The translations under genes and the position numbers were made by a program. The notes beneath the pieces are model-generated. The model searched no databases and was not told the origin of the DNA. It saw only the letters and a program-made list of their open reading frames with translations. A DNA stretch of 53,564 bases from Pseudofrankia coriaricola (GTDB lineage Bacteria > Actinomycetota > Actinomycetes > Frankiales > Frankiaceae): NCBI RefSeq assembly GCF_001854805.1, contig NZ_MBLO01000228.1, positions 46,703 through 100,266 on the forward strand. Direction: 5' to 3'. Below, one piece after another: positions 8,733 to 16,987 of the stretch (positions are counted from its first letter, which is position 1; the number at the start of each line of letters is the position of its first letter).

Positions 8733-9845
8733 ATGCCGATGACCGCTCTGAACGTCGCCCTTGTCACTCCACTCGCCGGTCCCGACGCGACGCAGGGTCT
8801 GGCGAGCGTGCGCGGGCTGACCCTGTGGGCTCGGGACGAGTATCTGCCCCCGCCGTGGACCGAGATCAGCGTGACGGCCTATGACGCCTACCCCGACCCG
8901 GCGGCGGCGATGCGGTCCGCGGTGGCCGCCAGGCCCGCGGCGATCATCGGCCCGTACGGCCGGCGCGCGGCGCTCGCCGCGACCTCCGCGACCGACCGGG
9001 TGGTCTTCAACGCCGGCGCCCCGACCACCCGGTTCATGCGCCAGGCCTACCCCAAGGTCATCAACATCGCCGCCCCGTCGTCGACCTGGCCGCGCCAGGT
9101 GCTCACGCTGGTCCGGTCCGCGGACCGGACCGCCCGCAAGGCCGTCCTGCTGCTGGCGGCCGGCGACTTCGCGGTCGAGGCCACGGCCAGCACGAAGGCG
9201 GCCGCCCGCTCGCTCGGGTTCGAGGTCACCACCAGCACGTTCGGCCCGGGCCAGGCCGCGATCGCGGCCAGTCGGCTGCCCACCGCCGATGTGCTGATCG
9301 TGCATGCCGACCCGGACGACGAGCTGACGGCGGCCAATGCCCTGCTGCGACGCCCGTGGAAGGCCGCCGCCTTCTCCACCGCGGTCAGCGTCCAGGGCGC
9401 CGCCACCTTCGGCGACTCCAGTGACGGCCTCCTCGCGCCCGGCAGCTGGCTGCCGGACAGCATGGCCGAGACGACCACTGGCCCGAACGCCTGGGCGTTC
9501 ACCGCCGACTTCAGCGCCCTGCACGGCACGCCGCCCACGGCGACCGCCGCCTGGACGTTCGTGGCCGGCCTGATTCTCGGCGCCTGCATCCGCCGCTCCG
9601 GCAGCGCCGACGACACCGCGGTACTCGCCGCGGCCCGCGGCCTGGACACCACGACGCTGCTCGGCCGGTTCCGCCTCGACGAGACGACCGGCCTGCAGGT
9701 GGGCCACCAGATCCCGATCGTGCAGTGGCAGTCGGGCACGTCCTGGACGGTGTGGCCCCGGGAGGGCGCGCGGGCGCGGTTCGCGCATCCCCGCTGGCAG
9801 GCCCGCACGGCGAACCCCGGCCTCACCCCGCGTCCGTACCGCTGA
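8733..9845 (+). CDS. Type I periplasmic-binding-fold protein without signal peptide
   Basis: The 370-aa product resembles the leucine/isoleucine/valine-binding (Peripla_BP_6) fold. An N-terminal NVALVTPLAGPDATQGLASV strand and ligand loop leads to IIGPYGRRAALAAT, which corresponds to the usual G-P-x-x-S site. It is followed by FNAGAPTTRFMRQAYP, a second-lobe stretch ADVLIVHADPDD, and a C-terminal FRLDETTGLQVGHQIPIVQW. There is no lipobox and no hydrophobic leader, so it may act inside the cell as a sensor or in a protein complex rather than with an ABC importer; no permease is nearby. ATG 8733 and 8739 are equally possible starts. It is divergent from tatD. Confidence 0.6.
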   Translation: MPMTALNVALVTPLAGPDATQGLASVRGLTLWARDEYLPPPWTEISVTAYDAYPDPAAAMRSAVAARPAAIIGPYGRRAALAATSATDRVVFNAGAPTTRFMRQAYPKVINIAAPSSTWPRQVLTLVRSADRTARKAVLLLAAGDFAVEATASTKAAARSLGFEVTTSTFGPGQAAIAASRLPTADVLIVHADPDDELTAANALLRRPWKAAAFSTAVSVQGAATFGDSSDGLLAPGSWLPDSMAETTTGPNAWAFTADFSALHGTPPTATAAWTFVAGLILGACIRRSGSADDTAVLAAARGLDTTTLLGRFRLDETTGLQVGHQIPIVQWQSGTSWTVWPREGARARFAHPRWQARTANPGLTPRPYR

Positions 9846-9990
9846 CCGGCGTTCGCCGGTCGTGGACGGTGGCTGGCTGGTGCCGTGGCCGGGTTCACCG
9901 GCAGGTGAAAGGCTGGGTTGGCGCGGCGCTGTGACGAGGGTGCCGCCGAGGCGAAGATCCGGCCGAAGGCCGCGTGGCGGGGGGTACCTG

Positions 9991-10662
9991 ATGACGACAG
10001 GACCCGTCGCGCCGCCAGCGTCCTCCTCCGGTGGGTCGGCGCGGCCAGCGGCCAGCGGCAAGGTCCCCGACGGGGCTCGCGGGCCAGGCGGCGGCGTCCC
10101 CCACGGCGGCCCGGCCGGGCCGGGCGGCGCGCCCGGCGCGCTACGCCGCCGTCGGCTGCTGCGCAGCGCCGCCGGGCTGTTCGCGGTCGCGTTCATCCTG
10201 ACCACGGCGAAGCTGTTCGTGTTCCCGAAGCGGGACGTGCCGGCGCCCGTCGACGCGATCGTGATGTTCGCCGGTAGCCCCGGGCGCCTGGAGCTCGCCG
10301 TCTCGCTCGCCCGCTTCGGGTATGCCCCGGTGCTCGCGGTCTCCCAGCCGACCCCGGACAACATCTGCCCGCCGGACACGATCCCGGCTGTCGAGGTCAT
10401 CTGCTTCCACCCCCAGCCGCTGACCACGCAGGGTGAGTCGCGCTGGACGGCCGCGGCGGCGGCCGCCCGTGGCTGGCGGTCCATCATCGTGATCACGTCG
10501 ACGACGCAGGACAGCCGGGCGCGGCTGCGGCTGGGCCGCTGCTACGACGGCCAGATCAAGATCATCCCTATCGACCCGCCAAACCGGGCCACCTGGGCTT
10601 ACATGATCACCTACGAGTGGGCCGCGATGGCCAAGGCCCTCGTTCTCCAGCGCGGCTGCTGA
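9991..10662 (+). CDS. YdcF-like (DUF218) membrane-anchored protein
   Basis: The start at ATG 9991 follows a GGCGGGGGG run and gives 223 aa. The first 50 residues are Pro/Gly/Ala-rich. One membrane segment follows (AAGLFAVAFILTTAKLFVF), and then a domain of about 150 residues with DAIVMFAGSPGRLELAVSLA and IIVITSTTQDSRARLRL. These match the strand-loop pattern of DUF218 (YdcF-like) proteins, where a dinucleotide-like pocket and an Arg-rich loop are conserved. The biochemical role of the family is unsettled. The protein probably sits in the membrane with the domain outside. It converges with trpS. Confidence 0.6.
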   Translation: MTTGPVAPPASSSGGSARPAASGKVPDGARGPGGGVPHGGPAGPGGAPGALRRRRLLRSAAGLFAVAFILTTAKLFVFPKRDVPAPVDAIVMFAGSPGRLELAVSLARFGYAPVLAVSQPTPDNICPPDTIPAVEVICFHPQPLTTQGESRWTAAAAAARGWRSIIVITSTTQDSRARLRLGRCYDGQIKIIPIDPPNRATWAYMITYEWAAMAKALVLQRGC

Positions 10663-10741
10663 CCGCCGCGGCGCGGGCCTCCGCCCGCCGCTGTCCCCTC
10701 CGCGCTGCCCGCGCTGTTCCCGGCGCGTGTGGCCCAGTCGG

Positions 10742-11767
10742 TCAGAGGCCGTCGACGCCGACGGCACGGCGGACGCCGGCGAGGATCGGGCGCGCACGCT
10801 CGCGGGCGCGCTCCGCGCCCTCGGCCAGGATCGCGTCGATCTCGCTGTCCGGCTCCATCAGCTCCTCGTAGCGCTTCCGCAACGGGGCCAGCTGGGCGTT
10901 GAGCTCCTCGAACAGGGCGTTCTTCAGCTCACCCCAGCCCGTGCCGCCCGCCTCCAGCCGCCGGCGCATCTCGGCGACGTCCTCGGGCGCGGCGAAGTTC
11001 TCGTAGAGGTGGAACGCCGCCGAGCTGTCCGGGTCCTTCGGCGCCTCGACCGGGGTGCTGTCGCTCTTGATCGACCGCACGAGCTTGCGCAGCCGGGCCT
11101 CCGGGGCGAACAGCGGGATCGTGTTCTGGTACGACTTGCTCATCTTGCGCCCGTCGAGGCCGGGCAGCACCCGCCCCGACTCGCCGGGCGGCGTGACCGC
11201 CTCGGGAATCTTCAGCGAGAAGACGTCGCCGAACAGGTGGTTGAACGAGCCGGCGATGTCGGCCGCGTACTCCAGGTGCTGGACCTGGTCCTGGCCGACC
11301 GGCACGACGTCCGCATTCATGATCAGAATGTCGACCGCCATCAGCACGGGGTAGTTGAACAACCCCATGTTGATGCCGGCGTCGAGGTCGGCCAGCCCCG
11401 CCTCGGCGTTACGGTCGCGGGCGGCCTTGTAGGCGTGCGCCCGGTTCATCAGGCCCTTGCCGGTGACGCACGACAGCACCCACTGCAGCTCGAAGACCTC
11501 GGGAATGTCGGACTGCCGGTAGAAGATCGTCTGCTTCGGGTCGAGGCCCAGCGTGATCCAGGTGGCCGCCACCGAGCGGGTCCAGCTCGCCATCTGAGCG
11601 CGGTCACGCACCGACGTCAGCGCGTGATAGTCGGCGATGAAGTAGAGCGACTCGAACCTCGACGCCATCTCCAGCGCCGGCCGGATCGCCCCGATGTAGT
11701 TGCCCAGATGCGCGTCACCAGTCGGTTTGATGCCGGTGAGCGAGACCTTCTGGCCCTCGTGTGCCAT
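10742..11767 (-). CDS. trpS: Tryptophanyl-tRNA synthetase
   Basis: This class I synthetase charges tRNA-Trp. The 341-aa protein starts at ATG 11767 with a GAGG just upstream. The HIGH-equivalent motif is in GIKPTGDAHLGNYIGA, and the KMSKS motif is intact in LDGRKMSKSYQNTI. Other family marks are YFIADYHALT, the LQWVLSCVTGKG segment, and VPVGQDQVQHLEYAADIA near the Trp pocket. Its length is normal for the bacterial enzyme. It faces the YdcF-like gene and is co-oriented with the glycosyltransferase gene, whose stop codon lies downstream of the trpS start. Confidence 0.95.
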   Translation of the reverse strand: MAHEGQKVSLTGIKPTGDAHLGNYIGAIRPALEMASRFESLYFIADYHALTSVRDRAQMASWTRSVAATWITLGLDPKQTIFYRQSDIPEVFELQWVLSCVTGKGLMNRAHAYKAARDRNAEAGLADLDAGINMGLFNYPVLMAVDILIMNADVVPVGQDQVQHLEYAADIAGSFNHLFGDVFSLKIPEAVTPPGESGRVLPGLDGRKMSKSYQNTIPLFAPEARLRKLVRSIKSDSTPVEAPKDPDSSAAFHLYENFAAPEDVAEMRRRLEAGGTGWGELKNALFEELNAQLAPLRKRYEELMEPDSEIDAILAEGAERARERARPILAGVRRAVGVDGL

Positions 11768-11809
11768 GCGCCTCAGTCTACGGACGCCGCGGGCCGCCCC
11801 CTCGGTCCG

Positions 11810-12904
11810 TCAGGCCGAGGAAGCGGGCGCGGCGCGGCGATGGCGGGCGGCATAGGCCAGCATGAAGCGGACGTGCCGGCCAGCGTCACGAAGCGAATGC
11901 AACTTCGAGACGCCGGACCGCGGGTGGTAGGTGATAGGGACCTCCTCGACCCGCAGCTGGCTCGCCGCCGCCGCGACAATCAGCTCCGAGGCCAGTTCCA
12001 TCCCGCCGTGACACGGCGCCATCCGCTCGTAGGCGGCCCGGGTGAAAGCCCGCATCCCCGAATGCGCGTCGGAGGTCCGCAGCCCGAACAGCCGGTTGAG
12101 CATCCGGGTGAGCACCGGGTTGCCGATGTGCTGGTGTGTCCACGGCATCGCCCCCGGCAGGATCTCACCGGTGAACCGGGAGCCCAGGACGTAGTCGGCG
12201 TCGCCGGCGCGCAGCGGCGCCAGCAGGCCGGGAAGTTCGCCGAAGTCATACGAACAGTCCGAGTCGCCCATGACCAGGTATCTACCGCGCGTAGCGGCGA
12301 ACCCGGCAAGGTAGGCGTTCCCATATCCGCGGCGAGGCTCGCGCACCACCCATGCTCCAGCTTCGGCGGCGACCCGGCGTGAGTCGTCCATCGAGCCGTT
12401 GTCGGCCACGATGACCTCCCCCGGCAGGCCGGTCGCGGCGATGCCCGCCAAGGCCGCGCGCACGCAGCGGCCCACCGACTCCCGCTCGTTCAGGCACGGC
12501 ATCACGACGGAGACCATGGGCCGGCCGCGCGCCGGCGAGGTGGCCGCCGGTGGTGACTGGCCGGTCAGGCGCCACGGGTCGGGCTGAGCATGCCGCGTGG
12601 CCAGGCGCGTTCGACGCGCCGCCGCGGGCGTCCGGCCCACCGGCGGGCTCTGGGCGGGAGCGGCCGCGCCGGCTGCCGCCTGCGTGGGAGACGCCACCCG
12701 AACTGGCGAGGCCGGACGTGCTGGGTTGGCGGGGCGCGTCGACATTCCCGCCTGGTCCACGCCTCCCGCCGCCACCTGGGTGGCGGCGGGAGGCGCCTGC
12801 GGCGTCGGGGGCGCGGTTCTGGTCGCGGTCGGTGCCGCTCGGCCGGCCCGCTGGCTGCGTCTGGTGGCCGGGCGTCGCTCCGGCCTCGAGGTGTGCTCGG
12901 TCAC
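11810..12904 (-). CDS. GT2 family glycosyltransferase, polyprenyl-P-mannose/glucose synthase-like
   Basis: The catalytic domain (about residues 125-350) has the GT-A layout of the DPM/DPG-synthase-like group. It starts VSVVMPCLNERESVG, has EVIVADNGSMDDS, and carries the DXD-type site in YLVMGDSDCSYDF. FTGEILPGAMPWTHQHIGN and SDAHSGMRAFTR follow. The first 120 residues are Pro/Ala-rich and look disordered. No membrane helices are seen. The start is uncertain: GTG 12904 is used, with ATG 12958 possible. Such enzymes load a sugar on polyprenyl phosphate. The Pmt gene 7 kb away needs such a donor, but a link is only inferred. Confidence 0.75.
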   Translation of the reverse strand: MTEHTSRPERRPATRRSQRAGRAAPTATRTAPPTPQAPPAATQVAAGGVDQAGMSTRPANPARPASPVRVASPTQAAAGAAAPAQSPPVGRTPAAARRTRLATRHAQPDPWRLTGQSPPAATSPARGRPMVSVVMPCLNERESVGRCVRAALAGIAATGLPGEVIVADNGSMDDSRRVAAEAGAWVVREPRRGYGNAYLAGFAATRGRYLVMGDSDCSYDFGELPGLLAPLRAGDADYVLGSRFTGEILPGAMPWTHQHIGNPVLTRMLNRLFGLRTSDAHSGMRAFTRAAYERMAPCHGGMELASELIVAAAASQLRVEEVPITYHPRSGVSKLHSLRDAGRHVRFMLAYAARHRRAAPASSA

Positions 12905-13282
12905 GCAGATTCGTCTACCCCTTCCGAGGCGGAGAACGCACAGTGCCCGACCTGGCACGAAATGGCACCACCTCTAGGTGGAAGTCGAGTCGGGAAGGAG
13001 ACAACGAAGTCGTCCGATGACGATGAGTGGACAACGGTAGATCACGCCACCCCGCATGATCGCGAGGTGGAGGGGGGTCATTGGAAGCGGAGCGGCCCGG
13101 TCAGGGATCGTGGAGTCACCACGTCCCGCGCCGGGCGCGGCAGCCGCGGTCAGATTCCGCGTGTCTGAGGGCGCCGGCGGCATGACCAGGGAACGCGCGG
13201 CGAGTCCTGCCGCGCCTCCGGGGCATTCGGGGGGGCCAGTCCGGCCGCTCCGGTGCAGGGACGGCGATCGAGAGGAATCACC
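12905..13282. other. Intergenic region between the GT2 gene and the 81-aa protein gene
   Basis: This is a 378-bp divergent gap. The part near 12960-13060 is less GC-rich and probably holds promoters in both directions. I see no RNA gene, strong palindrome or convincing small frame in it. Confidence 0.4.
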
Positions 13283-13528
13283 ATGGCGGATGTGTCGGTG
13301 CGCTTCGCGATGACCGACGACAGCGAGATCGTGCTGAACCTCTCGCTGACCCAGGCGATCCGGCTGACGGAGGCGATCGCGTCCAAGGTGAGCCAGGCCA
13401 TGACCGAGCAGCCCCGCGGGATGGGCGGCCCGATGACCGGCTCGATGCCCGCGGGCATGACCGGCGGCCTGAACGGCACCGGCGCCTACCCGCCCGGGGT
13501 CCGGCCCGGCCCCTACGGCGGCGCATAA
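13283..13528 (+). CDS. 81-aa protein of unknown function with Met/Gly/Pro-rich tail
   Basis: A good ribosome site (GAGAGGA, 13270-13276) sits six bases before ATG 13283. The first 45 residues form a plausible small domain, with ADVSVRFAMTDDSEIVLNLS followed by an amphipathic helix LTQAIRLTEAIASKVSQAM. The rest is a low-complexity tail with repeated GGPMTG / PAGMTGG / PPGVRPGP elements. No family is recognised. The upstream SD and normal codon bias argue for a real gene. The FHA gene lies 0.4 kb downstream. Confidence 0.7.
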   Translation: MADVSVRFAMTDDSEIVLNLSLTQAIRLTEAIASKVSQAMTEQPRGMGGPMTGSMPAGMTGGLNGTGAYPPGVRPGPYGGA

Positions 13529-13927
13529 ACCGCCGCCCGCCAGCCGGCGGCCCCGTGGCCGGACCCGTGCCTGCCGCGCGCCCCGCCGGGCGGGTGCCGG
13601 CGCGGCCGAGCGTGCTGGCACCCGCGCACGCCGCGCGCAGGCCTGGCCACGGGCGGCGGCTGCCGGGTAGCCGACAGCTCCCGACCGTGCCGTCGACAGT
13701 GGAAGATACGGAAATCCGCTCGCCGGCCCGATAACCTAACCCCGAAGATCGCACGCGGCCAGCGCCGCGCGCCGTGGCTCGAGGCGAGCCGTCGGCGCGG
13801 GTGCCAGGCCGGCGAGCGCCGATCGGACCACAGCCGATCGGATCACAGCAGGCCCGCGGCCGCACCTGGCCCGGGCTATACGGACCGGGGCTACACAACC
13901 GAGCCGACGGGCGCGGAGGGCGAGGCA
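13529..13927. other. Intergenic region upstream of the FHA gene
   Basis: In this 399-bp gap, the stretch 13700-13740 is the least GC-rich part and ends in CCGATAACCTAACC, a possible promoter area for the FHA gene. Frames crossing it look like high-GC artefacts. No repeats or RNA genes were seen. Confidence 0.4.
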
Positions 13928-15394
13928 ATGGCGGGACTGGACCGTTTCCGGGTGGTCGTGGAGGCGGGCCGTGGCCACGAGACCGGTGTGGTGGTCCGGC
14001 TGCCCGGCGTCCTCATCGTCGCCAGGGCCGGCCGGCCGCAGACGGCCGATACCGCGCGACGGCTGCTGGACCTGTGCGCCGAGGTCGTCGCCGAGCCGGG
14101 TGACTCGGCCAGCACCGGCCGCCGGCTGGTGCGCCGCGTGGCGGGGCTGCTCGCCGCCGCGGATCCGGAGGAGGTACCCGACTTCTCGCTGCTCACGGCG
14201 GTCGGGGAGCGAATCGCCGCGCTGGTTCACGGCGCGATGGATGTCGTCGCCGCGGGCCCGATCCCGCTCACCCTCTCCGGCATCGATTCGGCGACCTGGG
14301 TCGACCGGCTGCTCCCCGACGGGATCACCCATCTGCACATCGCCCCGTCCGGCTCTCTCGGCCTTCACAGAGCCCCGGACGACGAAGCGGAAATGACCGG
14401 GACCGGCCTCGGTTTCCCGCTCGACCTGCGCATCGGCGCGGTTCCCGGCATCGGCGCCAGCCTGCTGCCGTCCCGGGACGCGCCGCCGCCGGTCCCGAGG
14501 TCCGCGACCGACGACCTGCTCGCCGGCTACGGCCCGCCGCGCGAGCCGGCGACCGCCGCCGAGCGCATCCCCGTGCCGGCCGAGCGCACCCCGGAACAGC
14601 AGTCCATCGCTCCGCCGGTCCTTGCCCCGCTGCTGAGCAAGGAGGAGCAGGCGCACCGGGCGCAGTCCGGCGCCGAGCCGACCCAGGCGGCGGACTTCGA
14701 CGAGCTCAACGAGCTGGACTACTTCGACCAGGACCCGCCCACCGAACTCGCCCGGCCGGCGCCGAGCGCGAACGGGCAGACGGACGGCCGGGCGCACGGC
14801 GAGCTCACCGAGGAGGACGACAGCGAGGCGCTGACCCAGCTGCCTGGCCAGACGTTCACCGTCTCGGACCTCATCGACGACGGCGACGACGCCCCGACGA
14901 TGCTGCCGGGCAGCGACCAGGAGCAGCAGGTCGAGGGCGTGCTCTGCCCGAACGGGCATTTCAACCATCCGCAGGCGCCCTACTGCGCGCAGTGCGGCGC
15001 GTCGCTGTCCTCGACCGAAGGGCAGTCGGTATGGCGGCCCAGGCCGCCCATCGGCGTGCTGGTCTTCGACGACGGGCAGACGGTGCCCGTCGACATCGAC
15101 CTCGTGATCGGCCGCCAGCCCGACCGTGACGACGCGGTACGCGCGGGCACCGCCCGGCCGCTGCCGGTCGAGGACGGCGAGAGCGCGGTCTCCCGGGTGC
15201 ACGCCGTCATCACCCTGAACGGCTGGGACGCGGTGATCACCGACCGCGGCTCGGCCAACGGCACCTACATCGCGCCGCCCGAGGCGACCGTGTGGACCGC
15301 GTTGGACCCGCACCAGCCGGCGCCGCTGACCTCCGGTACCCGGGTCCAGGTCGGCAAGCGCACATTCGTCTTCAACAGCCAGGTAAACGCCTAA
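13928..15394 (+). CDS. FHA-domain protein with central zinc ribbon
   Basis: The 488-aa protein starts at ATG 13928 behind GGGCGAGG. Residues 1-160 form an unassigned alpha/beta domain (RFRVVVEAGRGHETG and PLTLSGIDSATWVDRLL). Residues 170-330 are an acidic, Pro-rich linker. A zinc ribbon follows: CPNGHFNHPQAPYCAQCG. Residues about 365-485 are an FHA domain with the phosphothreonine-binding pattern VIGRQPDRDD, SAVSRVHAVI and DRGSANGTYI. This organisation implies a cytoplasmic phospho-dependent adaptor for a Ser/Thr kinase system. No kinase or phosphatase gene is next to it. Confidence 0.85.
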   Translation: MAGLDRFRVVVEAGRGHETGVVVRLPGVLIVARAGRPQTADTARRLLDLCAEVVAEPGDSASTGRRLVRRVAGLLAAADPEEVPDFSLLTAVGERIAALVHGAMDVVAAGPIPLTLSGIDSATWVDRLLPDGITHLHIAPSGSLGLHRAPDDEAEMTGTGLGFPLDLRIGAVPGIGASLLPSRDAPPPVPRSATDDLLAGYGPPREPATAAERIPVPAERTPEQQSIAPPVLAPLLSKEEQAHRAQSGAEPTQAADFDELNELDYFDQDPPTELARPAPSANGQTDGRAHGELTEEDDSEALTQLPGQTFTVSDLIDDGDDAPTMLPGSDQEQQVEGVLCPNGHFNHPQAPYCAQCGASLSSTEGQSVWRPRPPIGVLVFDDGQTVPVDIDLVIGRQPDRDDAVRAGTARPLPVEDGESAVSRVHAVITLNGWDAVITDRGSANGTYIAPPEATVWTALDPHQPAPLTSGTRVQVGKRTFVFNSQVNA

Positions 15395-15395
15395 G

Positions 15396-15719
15396 GCGGG
15401 CGGCGCTGGACGCGCGCCCCGCCATCGGACGCTGAGCGGCGGCGGGCGCTGGACGCGCCGCCCGCCTGTCGGACGCTGAGCGTCCTCCCTGCGTGGTGAC
15501 GGCTACATGTGTATGGCCGTGGTTGCTGTGACGCCGGGTCGAGGACGTGGCTGGTCTGGCGCTGCGCTAGTGGCGCCGTCACCTGCTGTGGTTGCGTGTC
15601 GCCTGGACCTGGCCGCTGGCCGTGGCGGTGCGGCCTTGTGACCGGGGCTGGCGTGGTTTCAGGCAGAGGACATGGCTGGTCTGACGCTGCGCTAGTGGCT
15701 CCGTCGCTCGCTGTGGCTG
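15396..15719. repeat. Two pairs of direct repeats downstream of the FHA gene
   Basis: Immediately after the FHA stop codon a segment of about 42 bp with the core GCGCTGGACGCG...TCGGACGCTGAGCG occurs at 15396-15438 and again at 15440-15481. A second pair, 53 bp each, lies at 15542-15594 and 15667-15719, 125 bp apart, with roughly 87% identity. Its core is GGCTGGTCTG(G/A)CGCTGCGC, followed by TAGTGG. The 15395-15867 gap holds no convincing gene. The repeats look like decayed intergenic duplications rather than an insertion sequence. Confidence 0.7.
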
Positions 15720-15867
15720 GGCCTCGAAGCCAGGCCGCGTGTCGGCTCGTGGTCTGGGGTCGGGGTTAGCCTTGGGGGGCGAACTCGTGTGACTGGCGCG
15801 CCGTCCCGACGGGACGGTGACCGGCGGGGGCGCGTTCGGTCAACAAACCGGACCACTAGGAGCCGCC

Positions 15868-16710
15868 TTGCCGGAGCCCACCGCTACCCCGCCGACCGCG
15901 ACCGAGGAAGCGCAAACCGCCACGCGGATGCTCTCCGCTTCCGGGGCGGCGGAGCCCGGCGACACGGCCTCGGCGTCAGCCGTATCGGAGCCGCCCGCCC
16001 TCGATCAGGCCGAGCTCGACCTTGAGTCCGCCCCGGCACGGCGGCGGCCACGGCTGCTGTGGGCACCCCTGGTTGTTCTGGCCGCCGCCGCGCTGGTCGC
16101 GGCGGGGTTTGGCCTGCGCGGGCTGGCCGGCGGTGCCCCGGGCGACGACTCGGTCGACGCGGGCTTCCTGCGCGACATGACCGAGCACCACGCGCAGGCC
16201 GTGCAGATGAGCATGCTCGAGTTCAGCCACGGCGCGGACGAGAACACCATCGCAATCAGCCAGGACATCGCGCTCGGCCAGCAGCGCGAGATCGGGGTGA
16301 TGGGATCCTGGCTCGCCGACTGGGGACTCGGTCAGTCGACCGTCGGCGAGCCGATGCGTTGGATGGGCGGCACCGGCGCCGCGGCCGATGGCCATGACAT
16401 GGCGGGCATGCACGACGGATCCGGCTCGCTGGGCACCCCGGTCGGCACGGACGGAGTCCGGATGCCAGGCATGGCCAGCGGCACGGAGCTGACCCAGCTG
16501 GCCTCTTCCCAGGGGCGGGACAGCGACGTGCGGTTCCTCACGCTGATGATCCACCATCACCGCGGCGGGATCATCATGGCGCAGTTCGCCTCCCAGCACG
16601 CGAGCGAGGACAAGGTGCGCGCGCTGGCTAAGGCGATGGTTACCGTGCAGTCCTGGGACATCTCGCAGATGCAGTTCGATCTACAACGACTAGGAGCCCC
16701 GCCGGCCTGA
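15868..16710 (+). CDS. DUF305 domain protein, membrane-anchored, His-rich
   Basis: DUF305 is a ferritin-like four-helix fold often found in exported, metal-linked proteins; its function is unsettled. The start is chosen at TTG 15868 because AGGAG (15858-15862) lies five bases before it. GTG 15817 is in frame but has only a weak site. The product has 280 aa. An acidic Ala/Pro-rich head is followed by one membrane segment (LLWAPLVVLAAAALVAAGFG) and the external DUF305 domain. The two signature histidine pairs are in MTEHHAQAVQMSMLEFSHG and MIHHHRGGIIMAQF, separated by a Met/Gly/His-rich loop. These could bind Cu or Fe. Confidence 0.85.
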   Translation: MPEPTATPPTATEEAQTATRMLSASGAAEPGDTASASAVSEPPALDQAELDLESAPARRRPRLLWAPLVVLAAAALVAAGFGLRGLAGGAPGDDSVDAGFLRDMTEHHAQAVQMSMLEFSHGADENTIAISQDIALGQQREIGVMGSWLADWGLGQSTVGEPMRWMGGTGAAADGHDMAGMHDGSGSLGTPVGTDGVRMPGMASGTELTQLASSQGRDSDVRFLTLMIHHHRGGIIMAQFASQHASEDKVRALAKAMVTVQSWDISQMQFDLQRLGAPPA

Positions 16711-16987
16711 CGCGCCCCCGTCGAGGGTCGCCCTCGCCGCGACCATCGCGGAAAGTCCACGGCATCCCTGGGCCGACCATGCCGCCAGAAGATCATATTA
16801 TGCGGATTCGGTAGGCTTCCTCCGTTTCGGCGGGCTGCCCGAGCCGCCAAGCGCTCCGGGGAGGTCGGCCGGATGCGCCCGCCGGGACCGCCTTTGCCCG
16901 CCGGCACCATCGCGCTGGCTCGCCAGGCACCGGACAGCCACCGGGGGCACCCGGGCTACCGGTGTCCCTGCTTGTGTGAGGTTCGTC

